From Halictus rubicundus (Eukaryota; Arthropoda; Insecta; Hymenoptera; Halictidae): DNA of 64,000 nt. The number at the start of each line of letters is the position of its first letter. Within the stretch, counting starts at the first letter, position 1. Shown here one piece after another: positions 23,523 to 34,125 of this stretch. Below the pieces are notes generated by a model. It was not told the DNA's origin and did no database searches. It saw only the letters and a program-made list of their open reading frames with translations. A program made the translations under genes and the position numbers. Location: NCBI RefSeq assembly GCF_050948215.1, contig NW_027488588.1, forward strand, positions 124,001 to 188,000, written 5' to 3'.

Positions 23523-24626
23523 TTATAAATGTTCGAAATGATGGCCGTCTGCGTCGATACATTGTTGTAAACGAGCTCTGAAGGAATGTTGAACTCTGAT
23601 AAGTGTGTCCGACGTGATATTCGTACATGCTGTGATGATACGCTGACGCATATCTTCAACTGTTGTTGGAGCATCCGTGTACACGGTCTCTTTTGGCAGA
23701 CCCCATAAAAAGAAATCCAGTGGATTTAAATCAGGCGAACGTGCTGGCCATGAAACTGTTCCGCCTCGTCCAATCCATCGGTTTGGATATCGAGAATCCA
23801 ACGTTTCTCTTGCTACTCGTGCATAATGAGCAGGACAACCGTCATATTGGTACCACATATCGTAGCGATTTTGTAAAGGGACATCTTCTAACAAAATTGG
23901 CAGATCTTTTTGCAAAAATTGAGCGTATTTCTGTCCCGTCATCATTCCGTTAACGAAATATGGTCCAATTACTTTGTCGTTCAAAATACCACACCACACG
24001 TTTACGCTCCATTGTCTTTGATGATCAATTTCTCGCAGCCAGTGCAGATTATCCACAGACCAATAATGGGCGTTCCGTAGATTAATTGAGCCATGATTAG
24101 TAAATGTTGCTTCGTCCGTAAACAAGACATTAGAAAAAAATGAATGATTTTGAAGCAATCCCCATTGACAAAAGTTAATTCTATTTTGAAAATCATTCCC
24201 GTGCAATTCTTGATGGAGCGATATGTGGAACGGATGAAATTTATGTCGGGCCAGAATTCGTATTACGCTACTTTGACTTATGCCTGCTTCACGGGCAATT
24301 TTTCTCGTACTCACGTGAGGATTGACAGCTATAGCTGCTAAAATATTCATTTCATTGTCTTCATTAGTCGTGGGATTCTTCCGTTTGTACTGTCTTGCAT
24401 GTACACTTCCAGTACTTCGAAACAACCTGTACGTATTAGTGAAAGTATGTCTAGAAGGAGTGTTTCGCTCGGGGTACCTTTCTTCATAAAGTAGTCGGGC
24501 CTGCACTGCATTTTTTCTACATTCACAGTAAATCGTGATCATATCACACTTTTCAGTCATCGAATATAACATAGCGGAATCGCGTTTGGAAACATACTGA
24601 TAGTAAATAAGAATGGTGAATAACAT
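23523..24626 (-). CDS. Mariner-like DDD transposase, open frame
   Basis: The 367-codon frame has no internal stop. The real start is likely Met23 (MTEKCDMITIYCECRKNA), because the first 22 residues look like leader sequence. An N-terminal helix-turn-helix region (about 35-135) contains ISQSSVIRILARH, a paired-like DNA-binding motif. The catalytic core has D171 (LFTDEATF), D262 (WYQYDGCPAHY) and D299 (ARSPDLNPLDFF); 36 residues lie between the last two. WSVNVWCGI (about 206-214) and NRWIGRGG (282-289) are typical of a mariner branch common in arthropods. The predicted role is cut-and-paste transposition at TA. The sense strand of the element carries a second TIR-embedded insertion but the gene itself appears undamaged. 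Activity is an inference from the open frame and paired TIRs. Confidence 0.88.
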   Translation of the reverse strand: MLFTILIYYQYVSKRDSAMLYSMTEKCDMITIYCECRKNAVQARLLYEERYPERNTPSRHTFTNTYRLFRSTGSVHARQYKRKNPTTNEDNEMNILAAIAVNPHVSTRKIAREAGISQSSVIRILARHKFHPFHISLHQELHGNDFQNRINFCQWGLLQNHSFFSNVLFTDEATFTNHGSINLRNAHYWSVDNLHWLREIDHQRQWSVNVWCGILNDKVIGPYFVNGMMTGQKYAQFLQKDLPILLEDVPLQNRYDMWYQYDGCPAHYARVARETLDSRYPNRWIGRGGTVSWPARSPDLNPLDFFLWGLPKETVYTDAPTTVEDMRQRIITACTNITSDTLIRVQHSFRARLQQCIDADGHHFEHL

Positions 24627-24936
24627 TGAAGGACCTTAGTATGTTTACTTTAACTACGACCATAGTATGTTTACTATTTCCTACAAGTCTCAACCGTGAT
24701 AAACGTATTCTGCTTCCATATTTTAGTTTTATACGTTTTTTCTGTCCTTGACCTTGAATGACTTTGGACTAATTATAGTCACTGAATTCCTAATGAAAGG
24801 GACTATCATTGTAGGTGTTTAAAAAAGGGTGGTTCCATTTAAAAAAGTCAAGGTGAGCTTGATATCTCCAAAAAAATGACATAAAAACAAAATTTTTTTT
24901 TGCATCGTGTCAGCCCCATTGTACCATTCAACTTTG

Positions 24937-25174
24937 CCTTTTTTTTTCTTTTTTTTTGTGCTGTGGCCATACACAGAGCCACCAAACACAACTCGTCGTA
25001 ACAACTTAGAAACTCACAGCGCCACCTCGTGCGGCGATCGGTGTTCCCCCAATCCCGGACGAGCCCCCAATTGTAGGATCTCGGGAAAAACGAGGGCACC
25101 GCCGCCGGGAAACGAACCCGCGACCTCACTGGTGGTAGCCGATCGACTAACGCGCTCACCCACGGAACCCTCCC
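24937..25174 (-). mobile_element. tRNA-derived SINE carrying a gypsy LTR/PBS-like segment
   Basis: It is bounded by a perfect 13-bp TSD, CCATTCAACTTTG (24924-24936 and 25175-25187). Reading minus, the tRNA-like head has an A box (GTGGGTGAGCGCGTTAGTCG) and a B box (GGTCGCGGGTTCGTTTCC). The body contains GATCCTACA followed by GGGGGCTCGTCCGGGAT, which mirrors the LTR end plus tRNA-Pro PBS of the gypsy element at 3863-3895. The 3' end is an interrupted A tail (the T-rich run at 24937-24957). This is a Pol III-type SINE mobilised by a LINE, sitting in the right TIR of the mariner. Confidence 0.85.
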
Positions 25175-25262
25175 CCATTCAACTTTGTCATTACCATATT
25201 TTACGTATCTTTAGAAACAACAAAGATATTTGAGGTGCTAACGCTTGGTGACTCACCCTGTA

Positions 25263-25880
25263 TGTGATTTTTATCACTTCAAAATACCCATCACGAATAA
25301 AAGCGTCAAATAAATCGTCTCATTAAATCGGGCTTCAAATAACGGATAAAGATAACAGATAAATCTCGCGCAACATCTGGATTTGAATAACCCACAAGAT
25401 TTCAAATCTATTTCTTCCAATAAAATCTGATGGATACTCTGCGACCAAGTAACGACAGACACAACCGTAAGATACATCGTTTCGTTGTATTCGACTGTCG
25501 AATAAAAGTTGAAAATAACCAGAAATTTTCCGAGAGACTGACGAATAAACTCTCCAAACCAAGCGCTTGAGAGATAAAGATACAGATAAATTCTCGCGCT
25601 TCATCCGACTTCGAATAAAAAACAAAAGATACAGTGTACTTTACCTGAAACTTATTTAAATCATTTTTTATTTAGTTACTACCCATCTCTGGTCTGCTGT
25701 ACGGTCAGGTAGTTGTCGTGCGCTTGCTTCGCCAATGGTATTTGCAGGTAGTTGGATTACTGTTGTTTACTCTAAGTTTTACTCTAAGTTTTCGTTTCAT
25801 GACTCTTGATGTCGGGTCCTTTACAGAGTGTCGCCAAACTAACGGTCTATGCTCAGTGACGAACGTTTAGCTACGTAGAT
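25263..25880. other. Unassigned stretch
   Basis: Many AATAAA-like and 'gataaa' motifs; fragments resemble each other ('agataaatctcgcgcaacatctgg' and 'cagataaattctcgcgcttcatc' at 25357 and 25583), suggesting an old internal duplication. No gene was recognised. Confidence 0.4.
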
Positions 25881-25883
25881 ATA

Positions 25884-26905
25884 GGGGAGTTCCCCTAAAA
25901 CCGGACGGCACCTAGAACCGGACAGTAGCGATATCTTTAAGATTTGAAATGCAATGCGATTGTGATTTCACGTGAACAGTAGTGGGGATAGATCCAAGCA
26001 CAATCAGGTTTCGACACGTTCCAGTCGCATGTGCATAGCTGGGAATATCATTCCATTGTTGCGTTTAAGTACAAGCTAGTGTATCATACAAATTATAAAG
26101 TGTTACATCTATCAATTTTGGTTAGTAGAAAAACTTGTGAGTGGCATTATTATGTCTTTTGGTACGTAGTTTTTTTAATTACCTCTGTATTTTGTATATA
26201 CAGTGCACTGGTTGATACAAAAAATCATTTTTTTTTATGGCTTCGGTGTCCCCTGGTTCCGGACAGATCATTGTCCCCTATCACCGGACAATACAAATCT
26301 GAATTTTACTTATTCATATACGTATTAATAATAATTATTCGGGAAGTAATTATTATTATTTTGTTTTCAGTGGTTAAAAATCACTTAAAAAAAATAAATA
26401 AATGACCGAGGAGAAGGAAAACAAAAAGAGGATGACAGAACAAATAAAAAATTCGGGAAATAAGCGTAAGACAACCAGAACATTAAAACTACGAAAGTCA
26501 AACATGAAAACCATTTGCGTGGTTTGTTTAGAAAACGATGAAGATGACTGGATTCAGTGTTTTAGCTGCAAAAAATGGGCACATGAAGCTTGTGCCGATA
26601 TCCCGGAATGTGCAGATAACTATGTTTGTGATCGCTGTACATTATTTTGAAACTATTTTTAAGCTACATTCTCAACGTATGTAATGTCCGGTACTAGGGG
26701 ACACTTTACGAACTGTGCAAATTCTATACCAAACTTCAATCAAAGTTTTAATTAATTGTTAGAATAAAATTATTTCTTTTCTTGGTTTCTACTGATTGAT
26801 AATGCTGTTAAGTTATAAATAAAATGGTATAGAAGACATGAAATATTTTATTCTTTTATTTATTTAAGAAAAACCTTAAGTGTCCGGTACTAGGGGAACT
26901 CCCCC
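25884..26905 (+). mobile_element. Pogo-like TA-flanked element with 25-bp TIRs
   Basis: The left end GGGGAGTTCCCCTAAAACCGG and the right end, read inverted, GGGGGAGTTCCCCTAGTACCG are TIRs flanked by TA (25882-25883 and 26906-26907). Related sub-terminal motifs occur internally (ccggacagatcattgtcccc near 26258 and tgtccggtactaggggacac near 26686), so four copies of the tip are present in two inverted pairs. It may be two nested MITE copies or an element with sub-terminal repeats. It contains one short ORF (see 26402-26650) and no DDE core. Confidence 0.75.
26402..26650 (+). CDS. Small protein with a PHD-like zinc finger (pogo transposase tail)
   Basis: 82 residues. Residues 1-36 are Lys/Arg-rich and could be a nuclear localisation signal. 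Residues 38-80 carry a C4HC3-like pattern: CVVC, then CFSCKKWAHEAC, then CDRC, as in PHD/RING-like fingers. Several pogo/Tigger-type transposases in insects end with this finger, and the ORF lies between pogo-like termini, so it is most likely the retained last exon of such a transposase. A splice acceptor (gttttcag) lies about 35 nt upstream of the ATG. Whether it is expressed alone cannot be told. Confidence 0.55.
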   Translation: MTEEKENKKRMTEQIKNSGNKRKTTRTLKLRKSNMKTICVVCLENDEDDWIQCFSCKKWAHEACADIPECADNYVCDRCTLF

Positions 26906-26907
26906 TA

Positions 26908-27180
26908 CGGTTTGAAGTATTGGACGGCGTAAACCATAGCCAAACATTCCTGTTCCGTGGTTGAGTACTTTAAGGTCGCCCCAAACAAGACGGGCAAGAT
27001 GCCGAAGTTGTTTGGGCGGCCAGATTCAAGAACACGGGTTAGAAATTTGCCGGTCGGGAATTGGTCTTCGTGCACGAAATCTTTCCGGCGTCGCCCCGAC
27101 GTCGTTGGGGCCATAACTTTGAACGTCCAGATGGCCTTTCGAGAGCACGTTGACACGTTCCCTGCTGTGCATGGCACAAA
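26908..27180 (-). pseudogene. Gypsy RNase H remnant
   Basis: Minus-strand KYSTTEQECLAMVYAVQYF is the signature region of gypsy RNase H (usually YSTTEQECLAVVWAV). Homology begins at the edge of the pogo-like element and continues for only about 70 bp. The rest of the 90-codon frame (to 27177) is not RNase H-like; part of it (gatgccgaagttgtt...) recurs inverted at 32665-32700. Confidence 0.75.
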
Positions 27181-28060
27181 AAAATGTTTTTAGGGGCTCC
27201 ACAGCTCCTTAGGTAAACTATCGGTATCTCTCCTCTACAACATCATGGGGATAGGAATCGTCGCTGTCGTTTGGGGAAACAGCATCACACATCCTTATGT
27301 TATACGTAAATTACACATGTTTTTTTAAGGAAATATCCAAATTAGGAAGGGGATCATTCCATGTGAATTCAATCTTTTTTTTTGGGACCATGTTTCGAAT
27401 TTGGATGAAACTGAAAGATTGAGCCATCATTTTGTAATCTTCGAAATTGTTTAAAGGATACGGACCATCAAAGTTTGCTATTTGGGATGAGTTTTACGAA
27501 AACTGCCTACACAACACATTTTATACCACAGTTATTATTAAAGATAAAAAACATTTTCTTTTTTTAATCACCATCGCAAAAGACTGTTCTTTTTAAATAA
27601 TTTATCATTTTATATTCGAATGTGATTTCTTAATGCAAAAATATTACTAATATCTTTGTTTTGCAAATTTTACCATCGGTTGAAGTGTTAAAAAATTTGA
27701 AAAAATATGGCCACATTTTACGATTCCTCCTGTTTGAAATTCCGTTTTTTTCCGAACTATTTATTGTTTTGTGTCCATTAAGTTGCTGGATATTCTTTAG
27801 ACATTTTGAAGTGAGGGTCGACAGCGTCTGTCCTAAAATAAAAATCTTCACGTAGTGAAAAGAAGAGCACGGGGAAGGTCATTTACATATTTTACCTAAA
27901 CTGTTGTTAGGGTGTTGTACACTCCGAGTGTACAGTAAAGGTTAATGCCATCCATAGTACAAAGGACATTGGTTTTTCCAAGCCTGCCGGTGAATAGCGG
28001 TCGATCAGTCGGTGCACTTGCAATTAGCTACCTGAATCGCCGAACGCCGCGTCCTTCGCC
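27120..28060 (+). repeat. Direct repeat R3, copy 1
   Basis: Colinear with 32835-33690: 'tggcctttcgaga', 'ttccctgctgtg', 'aggaatcg/aggaatca', 'gtgaattcaatc', 'taataccattcatag/taatgccatccatag', 'ccaagcctgccg', 'gaatagcggtcgatcagtc'. The copies differ by many small indels. A further matching block follows each copy (28290-28440 and 33990-34120). No protein homology; it could be LTR-type sequence. Confidence 0.8.
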
Positions 28061-29135
28061 GGTCTTACCTGGCCGCAATTTTTTAATTGTTGCCTTGCAA
28101 AATTGTTTATGCATAGAAATTATTATCATATGATTATTAATAACAATTTCCATCCTCATATACATACGCATTTAGTATCATACGCATTCTATGGAAAAGG
28201 AATGTATTTCATATCGCGATATACACGAATATTGAATTTTTCCAGTAAATTCTGCACCGTGACTGCGTCCGTATCCGCAGAGATTTCTAACGCTGCTCAA
28301 TCATGTCTGTGGGTTGCCCGTGGGCAACACGCTCCAGCATAGGCATCTCGGGGGTGTAGAGGGGAGTAAACAGTTCTACGGTTTTCGGCACTTGGCCTTT
28401 GTTGCGAGGACCGTCGAGCGCCTCTCGAGTGGCCTGTCAGTACGCTCGGTCCTTATGGGCCCGGAGCGCCAAAAGTAGAGTGACTACATTACCGACAAAA
28501 TATGGTTTTACGTGCCTCAAGTTTTCATCCTTAAAAAGGAATATTTTGTCGCTGGTAAAGGGCTCATTCGAAAGAGGAAGGTTCAATCTAATGCGGGCTG
28601 GTCATGAGCTGACGAGATTATGGAGATATTTAGAAATATGAGCGTTAGAAGTAGGCCAAACATTGACGATGCACGTGCCGTGGAATTCAAGCATTTTTAT
28701 GCCATTGGATGAGTTTTCTGGATGATGTCGAGACCAGCCCGCACTAGAAAATATCTCCAGCTACAAATTGAGCTATAATTTGTCTTGATTCTGTTGCGAA
28801 ATAAAGGCGAAAACTTGAGGCACGTTTTCGGCATGGCTTTCTACCCTCAGAATTCATGATATCGATAATATAGAGCAAAAAATGTGACAAGTTTAGTTGA
28901 GCTGGAGCTCATCAGGTGGCGCCTAAGTAGAAGGACTGTCGAAGTGGGATTGGAGGAAACTGCAAGCGTAGATTGTGGTTATATTGGACGCCTATTCGCT
29001 CATCGGCAACGTGCGTCTGTTTATGTGTGTATATGTATATAATTTTCCTATACATGCAAATACTCCGCTAGTTTGATGTTTCGGACTCATGCAAGCAATG
29101 TGCAGTTGTCCATATACGCATATAGCATTATATAG
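28060..29135. other. Unassigned stretch with R3-related block and MITE-like debris
   Basis: 28290-28440 resembles 33990-34120 ('gaggggagtaaac', 'cctttgttgcgag', 'cgcctctc'). 28560-28780 contains paired 'gcgggctgg' and 'ccagcccgcact' (about 28597 and 28734), a possible short inverted repeat. No gene was recognised. Confidence 0.4.
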
Positions 29136-29136
29136 G

Positions 29137-29440
29137 GTGGTCCACGCAATTGTTTCATGTCATAACTCCGTTATTATTGCATTTACGAAAAAATGATGAA
29201 GGAGAAAGATAAATGGTTCGAAGAGCACTACATCTGTAGGCCTTTAAATTTTTTTTAGATGCAGCAGTGCATGTGCAATTAACAATTGCATCATTTCTTT
29301 AAATAGACATGCATATTTTTTTTGCACAGATCGATTCTTCCGTTCATTCTACGTAAAACATGATTAGGGTACCATGGCAAAAAAATTATTAGATCTCGAG
29401 ATGTTTTCAAAAAATGTCTGAAATCCTTCAGATTTCATAT
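29137..29440 (+). repeat. TIR-like end of a DNA transposon (single arm)
   Basis: Begins 'gggtggtccacgcaattg', a mariner-type tip, after 'tata'. 29262-29415 matches 4776-4945 inverted. No opposite arm was found nearby. Confidence 0.55.
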
Positions 29441-31030
29441 AGAAATCGAAGAGACACTAGAACAGAATTATTTAGCAATAAGATATTGTCTTAGTATTAT
29501 ATTCAATTTTTTTCAAATTCCTGCGTTCGGTGCGTCATAATAGGAAAAAATAAAAACCACTTTTTTCGGCGTTTTTTCCGTGAAAAACTAAGTTATAATT
29601 ATCGTAAAAATATATTATGTAATATTAAACATTCCTAAGTTCAGGGAAACATCATCTAGACATTAAAAATTGCGTAGTACAAAAACAAAAATTATACTAT
29701 GCAGGATATATCTGAATATTTCGAAAGTATTATAGTCTCCGACTGCGGAACCGCTGAAGACTTTTTGGACCAGGTGCGAATCCCGCCCCGGGCCAATATT
29801 TTTTTTTTCGTTAATCAGATGTCTTTTCGATTTCTAACCGTATGATTGTTGTTACGCTGTTGTAAAAACATTTTTTAACTATGTTTGAACTATTTTTTAA
29901 TAATTTTTCGGAAAAATATTTTTGGAGTACTTTCGGCCTTTAGTCATCTACGTTTTTCGATTTTTACAACCAGAGTTTGCAACGGAAAAATCTGAAAACG
30001 ATTCAAAGTATGTGGTTTGGTATCCGAAATGTGTCAGATTTTCTTCAGAATTTTAAATTGTCAATGGGGAAAATGGGCCAAAAACTGGATTTTCGATTTT
30101 CCTCTATAACTACTCTTGCAGATGAGCTATCGGGCTAAAACTTGGAATAAACTTTGAAATCGCAAATTAGAATAAAATACCTTCCAGGGCAGATTAGACC
30201 CTCAAACCCGGCTATAGCCTTTGATTCATAATACCCGCCGGCGCACAGTGCGGACAAATCGCCTGTTTTCGGCACTTCTCGTAGTTCGGTTAGAGGACAT
30301 TTTTTACAGACAATTATACTTACCAATATAGTTTATAATTTTAACAAAAAAAAAAAATTTTTAGAAAAAAAAATTATTATTAAAAATTAACAAATTTATT
30401 TTTAAAAACTAACAAATGTAGAACAAAATTAATAATAAATGAACCATATGTAAAATTAACAATAATAAACTTAAACAAATTATAATATTAGTGAATAAAA
30501 TGAATAAACTCAACAAAATGCTATCCGAGCATGCTGCTGCTGCTGCTTCGCTATCCGAGTCATTCTCAGTACTTTGATTGCGACTCAAAATCATTGACTC
30601 TCGTGATCTTGCTCATTTCGATCTATCCTTACATTCTTATTACTTTTTCAATAGTTATAAAACATATATTAAAAACAAATTAAAAAGACATAGAAATGAT
30701 TGATATATAATTATTGCAAAATTGTATTATGCATAAAAATGGTTATTATATGATTATTATTAACGATTTCCATCCTAATACGCATGTTTTGCAAAATAAA
30801 TGTATTTCATATCGTGATATACACGAATATTGAACTTTCCCAGTAAATTCCCCACTGTAACTGTGGCGAACAAATGGCAAAATTTTTTACAACCAAATTT
30901 GTTTACAAATGTATACTTATAATAAAATTAATAAGTTGAAAAAAAAATTATTTTTACGCATAAAAAAAATATTGACACTGCATTAGTGTTGTCTCCCCAA
31001 TAAACCTGACCCCGTATCACGTTACAGTCT
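29441..31030. other. AT-rich unassigned stretch
   Basis: 29735-29812 ends in 'gtgcgaatcccgcc' followed by a T run and could be a tRNA-like SINE end, but no A box is clear. 30330-30520 is extremely AT-rich. 30720-30850 resembles 28100-28260 ('cataaaaatggttattatatg', 'cgtgatatacacgaatattgaa'). No gene was recognised. Confidence 0.4.
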
Positions 31031-31036
31031 CGTCTT

Positions 31037-31221
31037 ATTGTGACGAGTGAATTGATGGGATTTTCCTGATGAAAATGAGTCCAAACACGACATCATTTGG
31101 ACTATCTTCAATGAGATTGTAATTTTTATCGTAACATTACGTATCAATGAAAATTGTTCGATTACACTCGAATTTGAACTCATTTTCATCAGGAAAATCC
31201 CATCAATTCACTCGTCACAAT
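31037..31221. mobile_element. 185-bp palindromic MITE
   Basis: The left arm ATTGTGACGAGTGAATTGATG followed by 'ggattttcctgatgaaaatgag' is inverted at 31177-31221. A partial copy containing 'gatgaaaatgagtccaaaca' lies at 31737-31800. There is no coding capacity. Confidence 0.88.
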
Positions 31222-31830
31222 TTCATGAAGGTACATTGAAAAATCTAAAAGTTCAAACTTTCATTCGTGCGCGATTCATCATCTGCTTATACATTGTATG
31301 CCGTTTGTCAGTCGCTGGGTCTTCGACGTTCGGCGCTTGTCGGGTGTCGTCGGACCTCGTCGCCGTTTATTCGTCGAGCTGGCCAAAGTTATCCGAAGAT
31401 TTATTCGAAGCATTCGGATAAATCTACGAATAAAAATACTAGATACAGTCCAATTTGTACCGTGTTTAGTGTCTTTTTAATCAGAAGAATGCCACGAATT
31501 AGTCGGTGCAAGTTCCGTTAAAAAATAATGAAAAATAAAGAAGTTTTGCAATTGGATTGGTAGTTGTTTCACATCGATACTTCGTGACTCTTCGAGCTCG
31601 GAACGTCAAAGACCAGCGACCGACCAATAGCCTACAATGTAAACAGATGGAGAATCGAGCATTACTGGCAATTTAAACTTTTATATTTTTAATCAGAATA
31701 ATATTGTTAATACAAATAAGTTGTCGAGCTTATTCCGATGAAAATGAGTCCAAACACGACATCATTTGGACTATCTTCAATGAGATTGTAATTTTTATAG
31801 ATTTTACATAAGAGATAAAAATAATTAATA

Positions 31831-31984
31831 AAACAAAAAATCTGACTGCGAAAAGAATTATTAATAATTTATACTTTCTATTTCTATTTTATTTTTTGTT
31901 TTATTTATTATCAATATTTTATTTAATAAATTAGTTTTTTGTTTCTTATCTTTTTAGTTCTTTTCGCAGTCGGGTTTTTTGTTT
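31831..31984. mobile_element. AT-rich MITE of about 155 bp
   Basis: The termini AAACAAAAAATCTGACTGCG/AAAAGAA and the inverse TTCTTTTCGCAGTC/GGGTTTTTTGTTT enclose nearly pure A/T sequence. The TIRs are about 27 bp with one or two mismatches. The superfamily is unknown. Confidence 0.75.
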
Positions 31985-32834
31985 TTTTATAATATTTCTT
32001 ACTGTTTGCTGTCTACATTGAAACAATTATCATGCCGTGATTGTTTATACCTTTCATTTCCACGTCGGAAAATAATACTCTTCAAAATGTGTTACCATTT
32101 GTTAACAATATATACAAAACATAATTTTTAAAACTATCCTTTTCTTCTGTACATTTACATATATATATTCGTGTTATATTCATATAGAACGTTTAAAAAA
32201 TTAAGATTTTTAAACAAGTTAACGAATATTCAAATGATCGTACAATTATTTACAATTGAAAATTCCATATTTTAAATTAAGAAGGAATAAGCCTCCAAAT
32301 TTCGACAGATCCGAAAGTAAGAAAAGAAACCGCTCGAACCAGCTCGAACGCTTTCCATGCGATCATCGACGGTGTTTGTATGAATATGATGCGGCAACAT
32401 TGCCCTTTTAAAAGCTGACAACGCAGTAAAATCTAGCTTCCTCGTCACACACCTCTTGTGTTGCAACGTCAATCGAGTTCCCTTTCTGATTCATAATAGA
32501 ATACGACGATAGCTCCATCTCGTGTTCATCAGTCAGCTACACATTTGTAGGTAATACCATTTCTGTAAAGGAAACTGCATGGCAGATACCGACCAACGAA
32601 TCTTGAAAAGTCACGTGACTATCCCGGGCCCTTATGGACAGCGACTTCGGCCGTTCGAACAACTTCGGCATCTTGCCCGTCTTGTTTGGGGCGACCTTAA
32701 GCAATCGGTAGATCGTTTCCTATTTCACCTTGACTAAGTACCTGGTCCGATGGCAGGTTTACCGAAAATCTGTCGACCGGCGGTTCGGCGGTTGAACTAA
32801 TCCAATCGTGATTGGCTGATCATTACTAGATGGC
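31985..32834. other. Unassigned stretch
   Basis: AT-rich to 32290, then mixed composition. 32660-32700 matches 26975-27010 in the opposite orientation. No gene was recognised. Confidence 0.4.
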
Positions 32835-34120
32835 CTTTCGAGAACGCGTTGACAGTTCCCTGCTGTGCGTGACACAAAAGAAAAGTTTTTCGTAGCTCAA
32901 CAGCTGCTTATGTAAACTGTCGGTATCTCTCTACAACATCATGGAAATAGGAATCATGCCTGCCTCTTGATGAAACAGCATTACACATCCTTATATATTA
33001 ACGTAAATTATGCATATATTGTAAAAACGAGAATAGTTGTTATATTTTTTTGGAAGGAAATATTCACATTAGGAAGTGGATCATTCCATGCGAATTCGAT
33101 CATTTTTGGGGATTATGTCTCGAATTTTGATGACATTGAAATATGTTGTATTATAATATTATGTTGTATTATAATAATATTGTATTATAAATATGATACA
33201 GACCATCAAAATTTGCCATTTTTTACGAGTTTTACGAAAACTACCTTCACAATACAATTTATATCACAGTTATTATTGAAGTTGGAAACATTTTATTTTT
33301 TTTAATCATCATCGCAAAAGACTGCTATTCTTAAATAATTTACCATTCTATACACAAATGTTATTTCTTAATGCAAAAATATTAGAAATGTCTTTGTTTT
33401 GGGTACATAGAATTCCTGGATACTCTTTAGACATTCTGAAATAAGGGTCCACAGCGTTTGTCCTAAAATTACAACTTTCACGTATTAAAAAAAAAAGAAA
33501 AAACGCGGGGAAGGAGGACGCGAGATGTCATATTTTATCTACACTGTTGTTGGGGTGTCGTACACTCCGAGTATACAGTAAAGGTTAATACCATTCATAG
33601 TGCAAAGGCCATTGGTTTTTCCAAGCCTGCCGATGAATAGCGGTCGATCAGTCCGTGCACTTACAATTTCCGGCGCGTCGTGTCCTTTGCCGGTCTTTTC
33701 TCTGACCGCAAATGCAAAAACGAAATTTCGAAGAGGAAGCATCGACTTGTAAAATTGTACTTTGTTAAGTAATTAATTTTAATGTTAAAATTAATTTGTG
33801 AAGCTGATTTTGATCGTTCCTTACAGTTTGAACTATTGCTTAATAACATTACAACTCAGATGAACAATATTCCTTACTTCCAAAAATTGTACCTTGAACA
33901 GTATTTCGGCATTCTTGCACATTGTTGTGGCACCCTGCTGTCGGACAGTATCGACAGAGATCGCTTTGCCTTCGATCCTGGGAAGGCACCGAACTGCCGC
34001 GGGATGCCGAGTTCTCCCCGGTGTGCAGAGGGGAGTAAACTGTTCTGGTATTAAGTAGCAAACCCAGCGGTGCGTGGCTCTTGACCTTTGTTGCGAGCAT
34101 CTCAAGCGCCTCTCAAATGG
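32835..34120 (+). repeat. Direct repeat R3, copy 2
   Basis: See the copy at 27120-28060. This copy is longer, including 33720-33990, which is absent or different in copy 1. It ends in the block 'cagaggggagtaaactgttc ... cctttgttgcgag' at 34025-34100. Confidence 0.8.
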
Positions 34121-34125
34121 CCTTG

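Larger units (their letters stand above)
23210..25260 (-). mobile_element. Mariner-like transposon with about 300-bp TIRs
   Basis: The termini CAGGGTGAGTCACCAAGCG (23210 on) and the inverse ending CTTGGTGACTCACCCTG (25260) are flanked by TA on both sides (23208-23209 and 25261-25262), the standard Tc1/mariner target. The arms stay paired through 'gttagcacctcaaatatctttg', 'catttttttggagatatcaagc' and 'aagtcattcaaggtcaaggacag' down to 'tttatacg', about 300 bp. The right arm is split by a SINE (24937-25174). The transposase lies between the arms on the minus strand. Confidence 0.93.

Noticed and set aside
25080..25174. Functional tRNA gene on the minus strand
   Set aside because: A and B boxes are present, but it continues into a SINE body with an A tail and is flanked by a 13-bp TSD.
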